This document shows positions 12,626-21,425 of a stretch of DNA of 64,000 bases, in pieces. A program made the position numbers and the translations under genes. Source of the stretch: Symbiodinium natans (taxonomy: Eukaryota > Sar > Dinophyceae > Suessiales > Symbiodiniaceae); assembly GCA_905221605.1 (NCBI GenBank), contig CAJNDS010000338.1, forward strand, positions 51,958-115,957, written 5' to 3'. The notes beneath the pieces are model-generated. The model was not told the DNA's origin and did not search any database. It saw only the letters and a program-made list of their open reading frames with translations. Position 1 is the first letter of the stretch, and the number at the start of each line of letters is the position of its first letter.

Positions 12626-13177
12626 ATGCCGATTCCTGTGCCTTTAGTTGAGCGGGTTTAGGGTTTAGGGTTTGGGGTTTAGGGTTTAGGGTTTAGGGTT
12701 TAGGCATGGAAGAACCCAGAACCCTGAACCCTGAACCCCAAACCCAGGCTTTAGGGTTTAGGGTTGAGTTGAGGTTGAAGTTGGGACCTTCTCCTGTACT
12801 CTACTAGACTCGACTATGTATGAGACTTGCGCGATCAGTCTGCCACCCTCACTATTTCCAACCTTGCACATCATGAAGTGGAGGTCGTGACATCCATAAA
12901 GCGTTATCCGCAGTCCCGTCTGCACTAAAACATGTACCACTACAGAGTCTTTTTCGTCTATCTTAGTAAGGGGTTTGTGTATTCTTAAATGTGTATGTAT
13001 ATATATATATATATGTATTACAAAAAAGAAAACAATATGCCGGTCGGAGGACCTTACAGGAAGTCAGGACGCAGTCTTCACGGGCTTGAGTGCTTGGCAA
13101 GTTTGAACTGGGGTTCCTTGTGCATTCAAACTAAGAGTCGCAGTGCCCGAAAGAAGATGTCAATGTAGTGGGTGCTG

Positions 13178-13219
13178 TTTTTGGGAGGATCATCGTGTAT
13201 TTTGGGAGGATCATCGTGT
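13178..13219. repeat. 21-bp tandem direct repeat
   Basis: Two adjacent copies of TTGGGAGGATCATCGTGTAT just upstream of the J-domain gene. The repeat is exact for about 20 bases. Role unknown. Confidence 0.8.
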
Positions 13220-13345
13220 ATTTCGGGATATATTAGGAAAATGTCTATTTTGAGGAATGTATGCATGCTTGCTGCCCACGCTCTCGATTTGGTGTATGCT
13301 TGGGGGCACCGAAAACCCTGGAGAGGAAGCCTCGCGCAAAGTGCC

Positions 13346-13711
13346 ATGGCCTGCCTTTACGATGCCCTGGAAGTTTCGGCCTCCGCCACAGAGGCCGAAA
13401 TACGCACCGCATATCGCCGGCGCGCTTTGGCAACGCATCCGGACAAAGGCGGCCGCACCGAAGACTTCCTCCGGGTGGTCACGGCCTTTGAGACGCTGTG
13501 CGATGCAGACCGCCGGAGCGCTTACGACGAGAAGGTTGCGAAGCAGGGAAGAGGGTCCAAACCCAAAGAGCCCAAAGAGCCCAAGGACTGCAAGACAAAG
13601 AGTTGCAGGAAAAGAAAGGGGATGTCAGGGATGTCGCCGAGCCACTCGGCGGCACTTCACAACACGTTTCTTGGGCGGCAGGATGCCCTGGCACCCTTTC
13701 TAAGATTCTAA
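13346..13711 (+). CDS. J-domain exon (DnaJ-type N-terminus)
   Basis: The start is the ATG at 13346 in strong context (GTGCCATGG), not the upstream in-frame codons, because the J domain begins right here: MACLYDALEVSASATEAEIR, then YRRRALATHPDKGG with the invariant HPD at residues 31-33, then the helix IV region ending RRSAYDEK. After about residue 70 comes a basic linker with KEPKEPKD repeats. The open frame stops at TAA 13709-13711. Dinoflagellate genomes carry many J-domain proteins; this one is otherwise unassigned. Confidence 0.8.
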   Translation: MACLYDALEVSASATEAEIRTAYRRRALATHPDKGGRTEDFLRVVTAFETLCDADRRSAYDEKVAKQGRGSKPKEPKEPKDCKTKSCRKRKGMSGMSPSHSAALHNTFLGRQDALAPFLRF

Positions 13712-14330
13712 GACACTTTGCCCCCCTGGCAACCAAGGGCATACTGCCAGCTCCACCGCATCTTCCGCCCACCCCTCTGGCTGCAACCCGGCGTCGCGCG
13801 GGGCTGTGGAAGAGCTACTGCTCCTTGCGTGCCGAGACTTGCTGCAGCGGCTGCAGGGTTTCAGCGACGGCGAGCTGCGGGATCTCTACGACGTGAGCGA
13901 GACACTCCTTCAGCCAGCAGGCTCCGAAATTCCTGGGGGCTCCGAGGGCGAAGCTGCGAGCAGCGACAGCGAAGACTCTGAAGACGGCGATGCCCTCCTC
14001 GCGCTCGAGGATGCGGGCAGCGCGGAAGACGATGCGGGAGGCGATGCCACCCAGGGAGCCGCGACGAGAGAAAGCCGAGAAAGCCGACCGCAGGCTCCCA
14101 TAATGATAGGCATAAGCCGGAAGACGTGGAAGCAGAACGCCTATGTAGGCTACAGCGCCAGAGTGCACTTCTTGAACTTGTCGGTGTGTGCGCAAGCCGT
14201 GAAAAGTTTGGACACCGCGATTGACATGCACATCAGCTTGGTTCGCTTGCGGCAGCTGGTGCGCGCGAAGATCGAGGAGGGCGTTCCGTGCAAGCAGGCT
14301 CTGCTGCAAGTGGTGGAGTTGATAAGAGAG
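13704..14330 (+). CDS. J-domain gene, acidic and middle part
   Basis: Frame 0 is open from 13704. The first credible coding stretch is VEELLLLACRDLLQRLQGF from 13806, where GTG is an internal codon and not a start. Next comes an acidic, low-complexity segment (SSDSEDSEDGDALLALEDAG) and then GISRKTWKQNAYVGYSARVH and a helical stretch with LVRAKIEEG. It ends at 14330 with a GA donor (GAGAG then GAGCCT). Reading on gives a stop at 14378, which is less likely because the GA-AG junction to 14451 keeps phase. How it joins the J domain is unresolved: an unplaced intron, a frameshift or an assembly error near 13.70-13.80 kb. Confidence 0.6.
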
Positions 14331-14450
14331 GAGCCTGGGTCGTTGTTGACAATCATTTTCCATGTTTATGAATACTGAAACCCCAATAAGGAACAAAAAA
14401 TGACCCTACACACGAAGCCCTGAACCCTGAACCCTATAAAAATCGCAAAG

Positions 14451-14558
14451 GAGAGGGCCGAAAGCAAGGGGACCGCCATACGGTACTCCTACACGCTCAT
14501 CGTGAAGTCTGTTCGAACCAAAGCTGTACACGCGATTTCGGACATCTCGGATTCTGGG
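14451..14558 (+). CDS. J-domain gene exon 3
   Basis: Thirty-six codons reading ERAESKGTAIRYSYTLIVKS then VRTKAVHAISDISDSG. The acceptor is GCAAAG before GAG, with the same AGGAG as the donor at 14330. The exon ends in phase 0 at a GT donor (CTGGG then GTAGGT). The preceding intron (14331-14450) contains CCCTGAA repeat. Confidence 0.65.
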
Positions 14559-14665
14559 GTAGGTTTGAACATATTTTTTCTACTTCTTTCCCCTTAGTCC
14601 CTTATATAATCCTTTTAAAGCCATGAAAAGCTTAATTTTTATCGGGCCCCCAAACCCTACCCCAG

Positions 14666-14728
14666 GAGTTGTGGGCGGAAGTGGTGCAGAGGAGGACTCA
14701 GCAGCAGCGCAGGAAGCGCGAAATGGAG
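14666..14728 (+). CDS. J-domain gene exon 4 (coiled coil)
   Basis: Twenty-one codons, ELWAEVVQRRTQQQRRKREM then E. The acceptor is CCCCAG; the donor is GA (ATGGAG then GAGTCC). The next intron starts with TTTAGGG units (14751-14785) and ends with CCCTAAA (15040-15063). Confidence 0.65.
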
Positions 14729-15071
14729 GAGTCCGGGGGAAAACCATTTGGGTTTAGGGTTTAGGGTTTCGGGTCTAGGGTGGAGGGTCAGGACTCAGAG
14801 TAGGCCTTGATTCCCTTTTTCAGGGTTTCGGCTCCCTTTTAAGCCCCTTTAATCCCAAGAGGGCACCCTTTTTATTCTTAGGTTACTCCTGGGTCTTGGG
14901 GGACTCCTTCACATGTACGAGAACTGGCAGGTTCTTATGTCATATGCTGGAATCCCTTTTTTTTTTTTTTTTCTCCATTTGCTTCGATTCGAATCTCTGG
15001 GCTAATTCCGAAGTCCAAGCCGAAAACCCACAACCCAAAACCCTAAACCCTAAACCCTAAACCCCCCCCAG

Positions 15072-15142
15072 GAGCGAAAGCAGGCTCGACGACAAGAGCT
15101 GATTCTCGGCATTGCCATGGTGCAACTTGTTTTTCTGCACAG
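15072..15142 (+). CDS. J-domain gene exon 5 (coiled coil)
   Basis: Reads ERKQARRQELILGIAMVQLV then FLH, with a two-base overhang into exon 6. Acceptor CCCCAG then GAG; donor CACAG then GTCTAT. The frame would otherwise run to TAA at 15180-15182, and I treat that as read-through into the intron. Confidence 0.6.
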
Positions 15143-15179
15143 GTCTATGGGGAGTCTACGGAGCGCTCTAAGTGAAGCA

Positions 15180-15290
15180 TAAGCCCTAAGCCCTAAGCCC
15201 TAAGCCCTAAGCCCTAAGCCCTAAGCCCTAAACCCTAAGCCCTAAACCCTAAACCCTAAACCCTAAACCCTAAACCCTAAGCTCTACACC
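15180..15290. repeat. (CCCTAAG)n then (CCCTAAA)n array
   Basis: About eight CCCTAAG units turn into CCCTAAA units within an intron of the J-domain gene. A locally homogenised single-base variant of the telomere heptamer. Confidence 0.95.
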
Positions 15291-15312
15291 CCCAACCCCC
15301 CGCAAATTCGAG

Positions 15313-15391
15313 GATCGACAAGAAGAAGCAGGCCGAAGAGGCCAGGCGGCAGCGGAAGAGACAACGGGAGCAGCGGGCCCGAGATGGCAAG
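15313..15391 (+). CDS. J-domain gene exon 6 (coiled coil)
   Basis: Reads IDKKKQAEEARRQRKRQREQ then RARDGK. Acceptor TCGAG; donor GA (GGCAAG then GAGGCC). The long following intron (15392-16065) is TTTAGGG-like from about 15440 to 15830 and CCCTAAA-like from 15840 to 16050. Confidence 0.6.
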
Positions 15392-16065
15392 GAGGCCAAA
15401 GCTGGCTTTGCTGCGCTTCTGCTTGATTCTTATGTCTTATGTTGGGTTTTTTATGGGGTTCTATAGGGGTTTGTAGGGGTTTATAGGTTATTATTAGGGC
15501 TTATAGGGTTTCATAGGGTTTCATAGGGTTTCATAGGGTTTCATAGGGTTTTCACAGGGTTTTACAGGGTTCAGGGTTTAGGGTTTTGTAGGGTTTTTGG
15601 GCCTTTTATAGTTTTTTTTTTTTTTTTTCCACGGTGGGTTGTTCTAGGTTTTCTAGAGGGTTTAGGGTTGAGGTTTTCAGGTTGATACGGTTTAGGGGTT
15701 GTCGCCCTTGAGTGCTTAGGGGCTTTCAGCGCTCTAGGGCTTTAGGGCTTTAGGGCTTTCAGGGCTTTGGGGCCTTTGGGGTTTTAGGGTTCCGGGTTTT
15801 GGGGTGCAGGGTTTCGCAGTTTTCGGTTTAGTCTTCGGCTGAAACCCTAAACCGCAAGCCCAAAACCCCAAACCCTAGACGCTACGCCCTAAACCCCAAG
15901 CCCTAAACCCTACACCCCATAAGCCTTATAAACGCTAAAAGCCTTGCAGGGTTTATAAACCCTACAAACCCCAAGCCCTAAGCCCTAAACCCTACACCCT
16001 AAACCCTAAACGCTAAACCCTAAGCCCTAAACCCCAAACCCTAAATCCCAAGCCCCTTTGTGCAG

Positions 16066-16143
16066 GAGCTTGTTCGCCGCTTCCAGCGCCACGTGACCGC
16101 TGTATTGACCAAACGGGGGGTGGCCCTGCTCAAAAGCGCCTAG
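16066..16143 (+). CDS. J-domain gene last exon
   Basis: Reads ELVRRFQRHVTAVLTKRGVA then LLKSA and stop TAG (16141-16143). The acceptor is TGTGCAG then GAG, again AGGAG as at its donor. Joined to exon 6 it gives RDGKELVRRFQRH in frame. A perfect TTTAGGG array begins shortly after the stop. Confidence 0.65.
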   Translation, partial: ELVRRFQRHVTAVLTKRGVALLKSA

Positions 16144-16157
16144 GCGGCCCTTATGGT

Positions 16158-16273
16158 AAGGTTTAGCGTTTAGCGTTTAGCGTTTAGGGTTTAGGGTTTA
16201 GGGTTTAGGGTTTAGGGTTTAGGGTTTAGGGTTTAGGGTTTAGGGTTTAGGGTTCGGGTTTAGGGTTTAGGGC
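16158..16273. repeat. (TTTAGGG)n array with TTTAGCG start
   Basis: Three TTTAGCG units followed by about 13 TTTAGGG units just downstream of the J-domain gene stop codon. Confidence 0.95.
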
Positions 16274-16449
16274 GTCTTCAGGATGAGCAGCGGGTTTAGG
16301 ACTGGCTTGCCCACGCCTGCCACCCGGAGTTCAAGATAACACAGATATGCTATTTCACACAACCAAAGAGCCATGGTAGGGTATATCATCTACACAGCAA
16401 AAAAGACAGTAGTGAGACATGATGTATAGAGGTTGCTGATCATCATCAG

Positions 16450-16475
16450 CATGATGATGATGATGATGATGATGG
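16450..16475. repeat. (ATG)n microsatellite
   Basis: Eight to nine perfect trinucleotide copies in an otherwise non-telomeric stretch. Confidence 0.95.
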
Positions 16476-16655
16476 TCCAGTTTCAGGGTTTTTGCTGGCA
16501 ATGTTGCTCTTTAGAAACACACGAAAACAGACCACTTCGAGTCTTTTCAGGTCCTTGCATGCGAAGACGAAGTGCAACTGGGGATGACGCTCTCTTGGGC
16601 ATGACTTCATTGCAAGCACCTAGACGGGTACAGGGGTTCCCCCAACCGAAATCCA

Positions 16656-16980
16656 ACCCTAGTGCTCTGGCGGCTCCCGCCATCACCACACGGCCCCCAA
16701 GGACGGGTTCAGGGTTCCCACCACAGGGGGTTACAGGCTTCCACCCAGCCGGGGGTTCAGTTTCAGGGTTCCCGCTGGCAATGTTGCTCTTTAGTAACAC
16801 GCGAAAGCCCCCACCATCATCACCATGATCATTCCCCGGCTGGGTGAAACCTGTGGTGGGAACCCTGAACCCGTCCTTGTCGTGAAAACTCTGAGTCCTC
16901 GCGCGCCCTTGGGGGAACCATGTAGAGGAAAGCAGGTAGGCGCCAGAGCATTTCCGTGGGAGCCGCCAGAGCACTAGGGG
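16656..16980. repeat. Large interrupted inverted repeat
   Basis: Three left-arm segments pair in mirror order with three right-arm segments: 16658-16679 with 16958-16979 (22 bp), 16699-16727 with 16850-16878 (29 bp, perfect) and 16741-16753 with 16834-16846. The loop is about 80 bp. The right arm runs into a minisatellite of GAGCCGCCAGAGCA units (about 16941-17070). In addition 16482-16530 and 16760-16805 share a roughly 45-bp direct repeat (TGGCAATGTTGCTCTTTAG). It could be a foldback transposon or a rearranged minisatellite; no ORF in it is convincing. Confidence 0.75.
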
Positions 16981-17139
16981 TGGGAGCCGCCAGACGGAGC
17001 CGCCAGAGCACAAGGGGTGCGGGAGCCGCCAGAACACTTGGGTGGGGGGGCGAGCCGCCAGAGCATTTCGGTGGAGCTTGTCGGGTTTTTACCTTTACAA
17101 GGTATGGTATTGAACAGTGTGCGTACAGGCATCCACAAT

Positions 17140-18080
17140 GAGCCGACTCTCACAGGGTTCGGGACGCGAGTGAGACAAGCGCTCGCTGGCGCTCGGCAAG
17201 CCTCGCCCGCCACAGATTGTGGGCGGCGTGGGCTTGGCTTAGACTTTCAGGTTTAGGGTTAAGTTGTTTAGGGTTAGGGTTTAGGGTTCTAAACTCCAAA
17301 CCCCCAACCCCAAACCCCAAACCCCAAACCCAAAACACCCAAGACCCAAGGATGGGGGGTTTCTGCGATGCCTCCGGGCCTGGAAGCCACGAGCTTCCAA
17401 AGCCCTGGCGACAGCCTCTGCGCGAAGCTGATGCTGAAGGAAGGGGAGTGGGATGTTAGGGTTTGGGGTTTAGGGGTTTAGGGTTTAGGGCTTAGGGGTT
17501 TTCGAGCTTAGGGGTTGGGGCTTTAGGGTTTAGGGGTTTGGGGTTTAGGGTTTAGAGTTTAGGGTTTAGTTCAGGGGTTTGGGGTTTGGGGTTTAGGGTT
17601 GTGGGGTGTCAGGGTTCAGGGCTGAGGTTTCTGGCTTCGCAAGAGGTGGAGGAGGATGTGGTTCCAAATGGGGGCTCCTTAGATTCCTGCAGCTTGCGTC
17701 TGCTCTTACCAGTTTGGGTCGCATAATATGACATCCTGTCCTACTCCACAATACAGTTTGCAGTGCTGTGTTTAGCTTTTTTCGAGATCCAGCCTTCTAA
17801 GCCTTGACCTTAAAACACCCTGAAGTCCTATTAGCTCCTCAGTCGGAGCCACCAGTTTCGCCAAAACCCTAAACCCTACATGGGCGTTTACGATATTAGG
17901 GGGTACCTCTTTGGGGTCTTTTTATAAGGGAATCCGACTATGTGGGGTTTATATGAGGGGTCCCCTATTCTCGTAAACCCCTACATATTCAGGGTACCCC
18001 AAGAAGGCTCACCTGGAGATCCCCGCCTTGCAGCACAGAATATCTGCCTCTACGATCTCGTACGGCATAGAATTGCTATA
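17140..18080. other. Mixed region, little coding signal
   Basis: Apart from one exon-like island (17353-17454), this holds G-rich heptamer arrays at about 17240-17290 and 17455-17625 and plain sequence (17640-18080) where I see no gene. Confidence 0.6.
17353..17454 (+). CDS. Putative exon, unassigned
   Basis: Reads WGVSAMPPGLEATSFQSPGD then SLCAKLMLKEGEWD. The left edge follows CCCAAG; the right edge meets GTTAGG, usable as a GT donor, then TTTGGGG/TTTAGGG repeat. No family recognised. Confidence 0.4.
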
Positions 18081-18084
18081 CGTT

Positions 18085-18206
18085 GCCATACTTTGCTACA
18101 CTTTGCTATACTTTGCTATACTTTGCTATACTTTGGCTCTACTTTGCTATACTTTGGCTATACTTTGCCATATTTTTGCCATACTTTGCCATACTTTTGC
18201 TAAACG
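18085..18206. repeat. Minisatellite of ATACTTTGCT units
   Basis: About ten copies of a 10-11 bp pyrimidine-rich unit (CTATACTTTG). It ends directly at the acceptor of the next exon island (ACGATGCAG at 18212), so it may act as the polypyrimidine tract. The short ORFs across it are translations of the repeat. Confidence 0.85.
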
Positions 18207-18212
18207 ATGCAG

Positions 18213-18326
18213 GATGGCGCTGCTTGCTACGGTCCGTTTCGCTTCTGCGTGGCGGATGCCCAGAGCCTTGATCCGGAGGAGGTGTGCGGCAACCGCATTT
18301 GTTGGAAGATAGTAGTACACTATTGA
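18213..18326 (+). CDS. Putative exon, unassigned
   Basis: Thirty-seven codons to TGA, reading DGAACYGPFRFCVADAQSLD then PEEVCGNRICWK. The acceptor is GATGCAG followed by G. The cysteine spacing is suggestive of a structured domain, but I recognise no family. A donor may lie before the stop. Confidence 0.45.
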   Translation, partial: DGAACYGPFRFCVADAQSLDPEEVCGNRICWKIVVHY

Positions 18327-18566
18327 AGGGTAATTATACGGTTTAGGGTTTTGGGTTTAGGGTTCAGGCGTAAGGGTTTAGGGTTTAGGGTTTAGGGTTT
18401 AGGCATAAGACGCTGAACCTTTCAGGGCCCTATACGTTGATGCACATGCTGCTCTAGCCAGTTAAAACTGGAACAAGACGGTCCCCGTAGCACAGCTTTG
18501 TTAAGCTTAACTGTTGGTAGTAGCCTTTTGAGTCTAATGCTGCAGTGGCGACTCCACATGCCCCTG

Positions 18567-18584
18567 CCATAGCCACTTTTGGCT
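18567..18584 (+). other. Spliced-leader-like sequence (degenerate)
   Basis: CCATAGCCACTTTTGGCT resembles the first 17 bases of the dinoflagellate spliced leader (CCGTAGCCATTTTGGCTCAAG core), with one mismatch and one inserted base; the final CAAG is replaced by ATTTTGAG. Could be chance, since the motif is partly palindromic. Confidence 0.25.
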
Positions 18585-18650
18585 ATTTTGAGTTCAGAAT
18601 CGATCCTAAACCTAAATCAACCCTAAACCCTAAACCCTCAAACCCTGGCA

Positions 18651-18782
18651 ATGCCAAGGGATGACTTGAGAGTGGCGAAGGGCATCCAAGCGCGAGAGGG
18701 CGACGAGGCAGCGCGGAAGGAGCTGGAAAGGAGAGATGTGGAGGCGATGCTCACCCTCCTCGGCGCAAAACGTGCCTGTTGA
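18651..18782 (+). CDS. Small ORF or terminal exon
   Basis: Forty-three codons from ATG to TGA, reading MPRDDLRVAKGIQAREGDEA then ARKELERRDVEAMLTLLGAK. Charged and helical, clearly unlike repeat peptides. It follows CCCTAAA repeat and precedes a CCCTAAA/CCCTGAAA array. No family recognised. Confidence 0.45.
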   Translation: MPRDDLRVAKGIQAREGDEAARKELERRDVEAMLTLLGAKRAC

Positions 18783-18844
18783 GCCTTGCTTTTCGCAATC
18801 CCTAAGCCCTGAACCCTAAACCCTACGCCCCTAGACCCTAGCCT

Positions 18845-19023
18845 GAGGCCCTGAAGCCCTGAAGCCCTGAAGCCCTGAAACCCTGAAACCCTGAAACCCT
18901 GAAACCCTGAAACCCTGAAACCCTGAAACCCTGAAACCCTGAAACCCTGAAACCCGGAAACCCGGAAACCCTGAAACCCTGAAACCCTGAAACCCTGAAA
19001 CCCTGAAACCCTAAACCCTGAAC
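18845..19023. repeat. (CCCTGAAA)n octamer array
   Basis: About twenty copies of an 8-bp unit, CCCTGAAA, with two CCCGGAAA variants. Period 8 and not 7: a variant array derived from the telomere-type heptamer and homogenised locally. Confidence 0.95.
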
Positions 19024-19241
19024 CCAGATCTCTCAGAGCTACTTATGCTTGAGACCAAGACTCTCAGCCGAGAATCCTATTCAAAGGGGATCTACCCACA
19101 ACCATCATTTACCCCTGAAACCCTGAACCCTAAGCCCTAAACCCTAAACTCTAAGCCCGCAACCCTGCAGCATGTGTAAGGCCTGTATCCAGCACTCATC
19201 CTGAGACAGGAGCAAGCTCTTTGTCTTTTTCAAGGGAATTA

Positions 19242-19385
19242 CTTGGAGGTGCATGCTACTGGTTTATCCAGTTGTATCTGTACTTAATTATAAATCATGT
19301 ATAACCATGTTAGGGCACTGAAGGGGCTTACAAGTGGGTTATATGTACAGGTATACCTAGGTTATAAGTACCATGTACCTCCAAG
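19242..19385. mobile_element. Foldback (MITE-like) element, copy 1
   Basis: Ends are inverted: CTTGGAGGT at the left and ACCTCCAAG at the right, with further pairing inward (CTGTACTTA and TAAGTACCATG type segments). AT-rich, 144 bp, no ORF. Related in its inner parts (GTACTTATAA, GTTATAAGTAC) to the elements at 26964 and 28769. Confidence 0.6.
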
Positions 19386-20180
19386 CATATTGCATTACCC
19401 CCGGAGCTGCAACCCAGACCAATATGAATCTCTATCCCTAAACCCTAAACCCTGAATACAGTACCCTGGTTCGTTTCAACGACTTCAGGGTAGTGCTCTA
19501 CTTAAAGAACTTAAGTGAAGTTGTCAAAACAGGGTGATACAGCAAATGATGTAGTGCCCTGGCATTTTTTCAGGAACTCAATTTCAGTTACCATCATAAG
19601 GTTATGTGGTAAATGATATAGTGCCTGTAGTACGGCCACTTAACTTAAGTTCCTTCACAAACGCCCCCATAAAGCTTATTTTAAACCCTAAGACGCTGGA
19701 CGAGCCCCCCCCCCCCCCCCCCGGGTTCCCCTTTTTAACATAAACCTCAATTGGGCTTAACTATCCCTAAATAGTCTTACTCTTTGGAGGAATTTAGGGG
19801 GGGTAGTATAGAGGGGGTGGTACCCATCAAACACATGTGCTTGTGCAAGCCTTGATTTGGGCTAATCGCGGCCTTGAGGAGAGTCTCCCATAGAGTTCTC
19901 TGTCGATTTTGTCATTGGGTATAGTGCTAGCCCTAAACCCTAAACCCCTAAAACCCTAAACCCCTAAAACCCTAAAACCCTAAAACCCCAAAACCCTAAA
20001 CCCCTAAAACCCTAAAACCCTAAAGCCCTAAAGCCCTAAAACCCTAAAACCCTAAAACCCTAAAACCCCAAAACCCTAAAACCCTAAAACCCTAAAACCC
20101 TAAGCCCTAAGCCCTAAGCCCTAAGCCCTAAACCCTAAACCCTAAACCCTAAACCCTAAACCCTAAACCCTAAACACTCT
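19386..20180. repeat. Plain AT-rich stretch, then octamer/heptamer array
   Basis: 19386-19920 shows no gene, includes a C17 homopolymer near 19710, and has no array. 19930-20180 is first (CCCTAAAA)n, an octamer variant, then CCCTAAG and finally CCCTAAA. Confidence 0.85.
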
Positions 20181-20204
20181 CTACCTAAAACCCTGAACCC
20201 ATTC

Positions 20205-20276
20205 GAAGCCCCGGCGCTCGAAAGGTCTGCGCTTCGCGGCTGGAAACCCAAGCCCCTACGGCAGGCCTTGGGCTTT
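20205..20276 (+). CDS. Putative exon, unassigned
   Basis: Reads EAPALERSALRGWKPKPLRQ then ALGF in a CCCTAAA-island-TTTAGGG bracket. No family recognised. Confidence 0.3.
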
Positions 20277-21202
20277 AGGCTTTAGGCTTTAGGGTTTAGG
20301 GTTTAGGGTTTAGGGTTTAGGGTTTAGGGTTTAGGGTTTAGGGTTTAGGGTTAGGGTTTCGGGTTTAGGGTTTAGTGTTTAGGGTCAGGATTTGGGGGCC
20401 TCGCCCCGAAACCTTAGGCTTTACGCTTTGGGGCCTCTAGGATTTGGGGTTTCGGGGGGTTTAGGGTTTAGGGTCAGGATTTAGGGTTTGTAGGGTTTAG
20501 GGTGTAGGGGCTTAGGGTTTAGGTGTGGAGCTTTTTGGCCCTACTGGGACCCTCCCTCCTCCGTGAGATCTTGATGGAAGCCCTCAACAGCAAGTTGTTT
20601 CTAAGATGGCAGTTGACTTGAGTTTAGGCCTAAACCTAGAAGGAACAGGTTTGGGTGGCTTTGCCGCCCCGGACGGCCTGGGGTGGGAGAAAGGCACCAG
20701 ACCCTCCACAGCATCTGCGCTATAGCTCAGCAAATCCTAAACCCTAAACCCTAAACCCTAAACCATTAGCCCTAAACCCTGGACCGTGTCTCATCACTCT
20801 TGCCCTCAATGTCTTCTGGCAAGGCTGATGGGTAAGTAGGGGAAGGGTTTCAAGTGCCTTAGCCCATCTTACAACGTTAGTTCACCCTTGAGCCATAAAC
20901 CTTAGGCCTGCCCCCCCCCCCCCTCCCTTTGGGTGTGCGTGGGGTGCAGGGTGCAGGGTCTTCGTTCTCCTTCCAAGCGCAACCCTAAACCCTAAACCCT
21001 AAACACCCTAAACACCCTAAACACCCTAAACCCCCTAAACCCTAAACCCTAAACCCTAAACCCTAAACCCTAAACCCTAAACCCTAAACCCTAAACCCTC
21101 AACCCCAAACCCTAAACCCTAAACCCTAAACCCTAAACCCTGAACCCTGAACCCTGAACCCTAAACCCTAAACCCTAAACCCTAAACCCTAAACCCTAAA
21201 CC
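20270..21202. repeat. Heptamer mosaic, block 5
   Basis: G-rich 20270-20520 (degenerate at the end), plain sequence with no confident exon 20520-20720, short C-rich 20727-20765, plain to 20975, and C-rich 20979-21202 with CCCTGAA variants. Confidence 0.9.
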
Positions 21203-21294
21203 AACCCAGCGGGGTCAGCGCAGGCCACTCACATCCAAGCCTCGGCGATCCCCAAGATTTTGGAAGGCTTGGGGGGAGGAACGCGAAAGCCGTG
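21203..21294 (+). CDS. Putative exon, unassigned
   Basis: Reads NPAGSAQATHIQASAIPKIL then EGLGGGTRKPW directly after a CCCTAAA array and before a (G)n CTTAAG repeat. No family recognised. Confidence 0.3.
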
Positions 21295-21299
21295 GGGGG

Positions 21300-21425
21300 C
21301 TTAAAGGGGGGGGCTTAAGGGGGGGGGGCTTAAGGGGGGGGGCTTAAGCTTAAGGGGGGGGCTTAAGGGGGGGGGGGCTTAAGGGGGGGGGCTTAGGGGG
21401 GGCGTTAAGGGGGGGCTTAAGAGCA
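21300..21425. repeat. (GGGGGGGGCTTAA)n minisatellite
   Basis: About eight G-tracts of 6-10 bases separated by CTTAAG. Strong G-quadruplex potential on the + strand. Confidence 0.9.

Larger units (their letters stand above)
9600..13160. repeat. Telomere-type heptamer mosaic, block 4
   Basis: 9800-10020 holds nothing recognisable. C-rich arrays: about 10027-10115, 10180-10330, 11530-11625, 12020-12135, 12424-12556. G-rich arrays: 10400-10925 (long, degenerate, with TTTCGGG and TTTGGGG variants), 11005-11062, 11762-11855, 12652-12706. 12760-13160 is AT-richer, includes a (TA)n run at 12999-13014, and holds no supported gene. Confidence 0.9.
13346..16143 (+). other. J-domain protein gene, multi-exon (gene span)
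   Basis: Seven coding pieces in order on the + strand: 13346-13711, 13704-14330, 14451-14558, 14666-14728, 15072-15142, 15313-15391 and 16066-16143. From 13704 onward all junctions keep the reading frame. Introns in order: GA-AG (14331), GT-AG (14559), GA-AG (14729), GT-AG (15143), GA-AG (15392). The three GA-AG introns all have AGGAG at both splice sites. The product would be an N-terminal J domain, a basic linker, an acidic segment, a conserved-looking middle part and a long Arg/Glu/Gln-rich coiled coil. J domains stimulate Hsp70 ATPase; the client here is unknown. Weak point: the frame changes between the first and second pieces near 13.70 kb with no splice pair I can place. Confidence 0.7.

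Noticed and set aside
13815-14396. 193-aa ORF on the minus strand
   Set aside because: Shadow of the J-domain gene exon; composition and phase continuity favour the + strand.
17940-18312. Tyr/Leu-rich membrane-like ORFs
   Set aside because: They translate the ATACTTTGCT minisatellite in three frames.
18845-19023. CRISPR-like array
   Set aside because: A continuous 8-bp tandem repeat with no spacers; the same applies to 42068-42350 and the other arrays.
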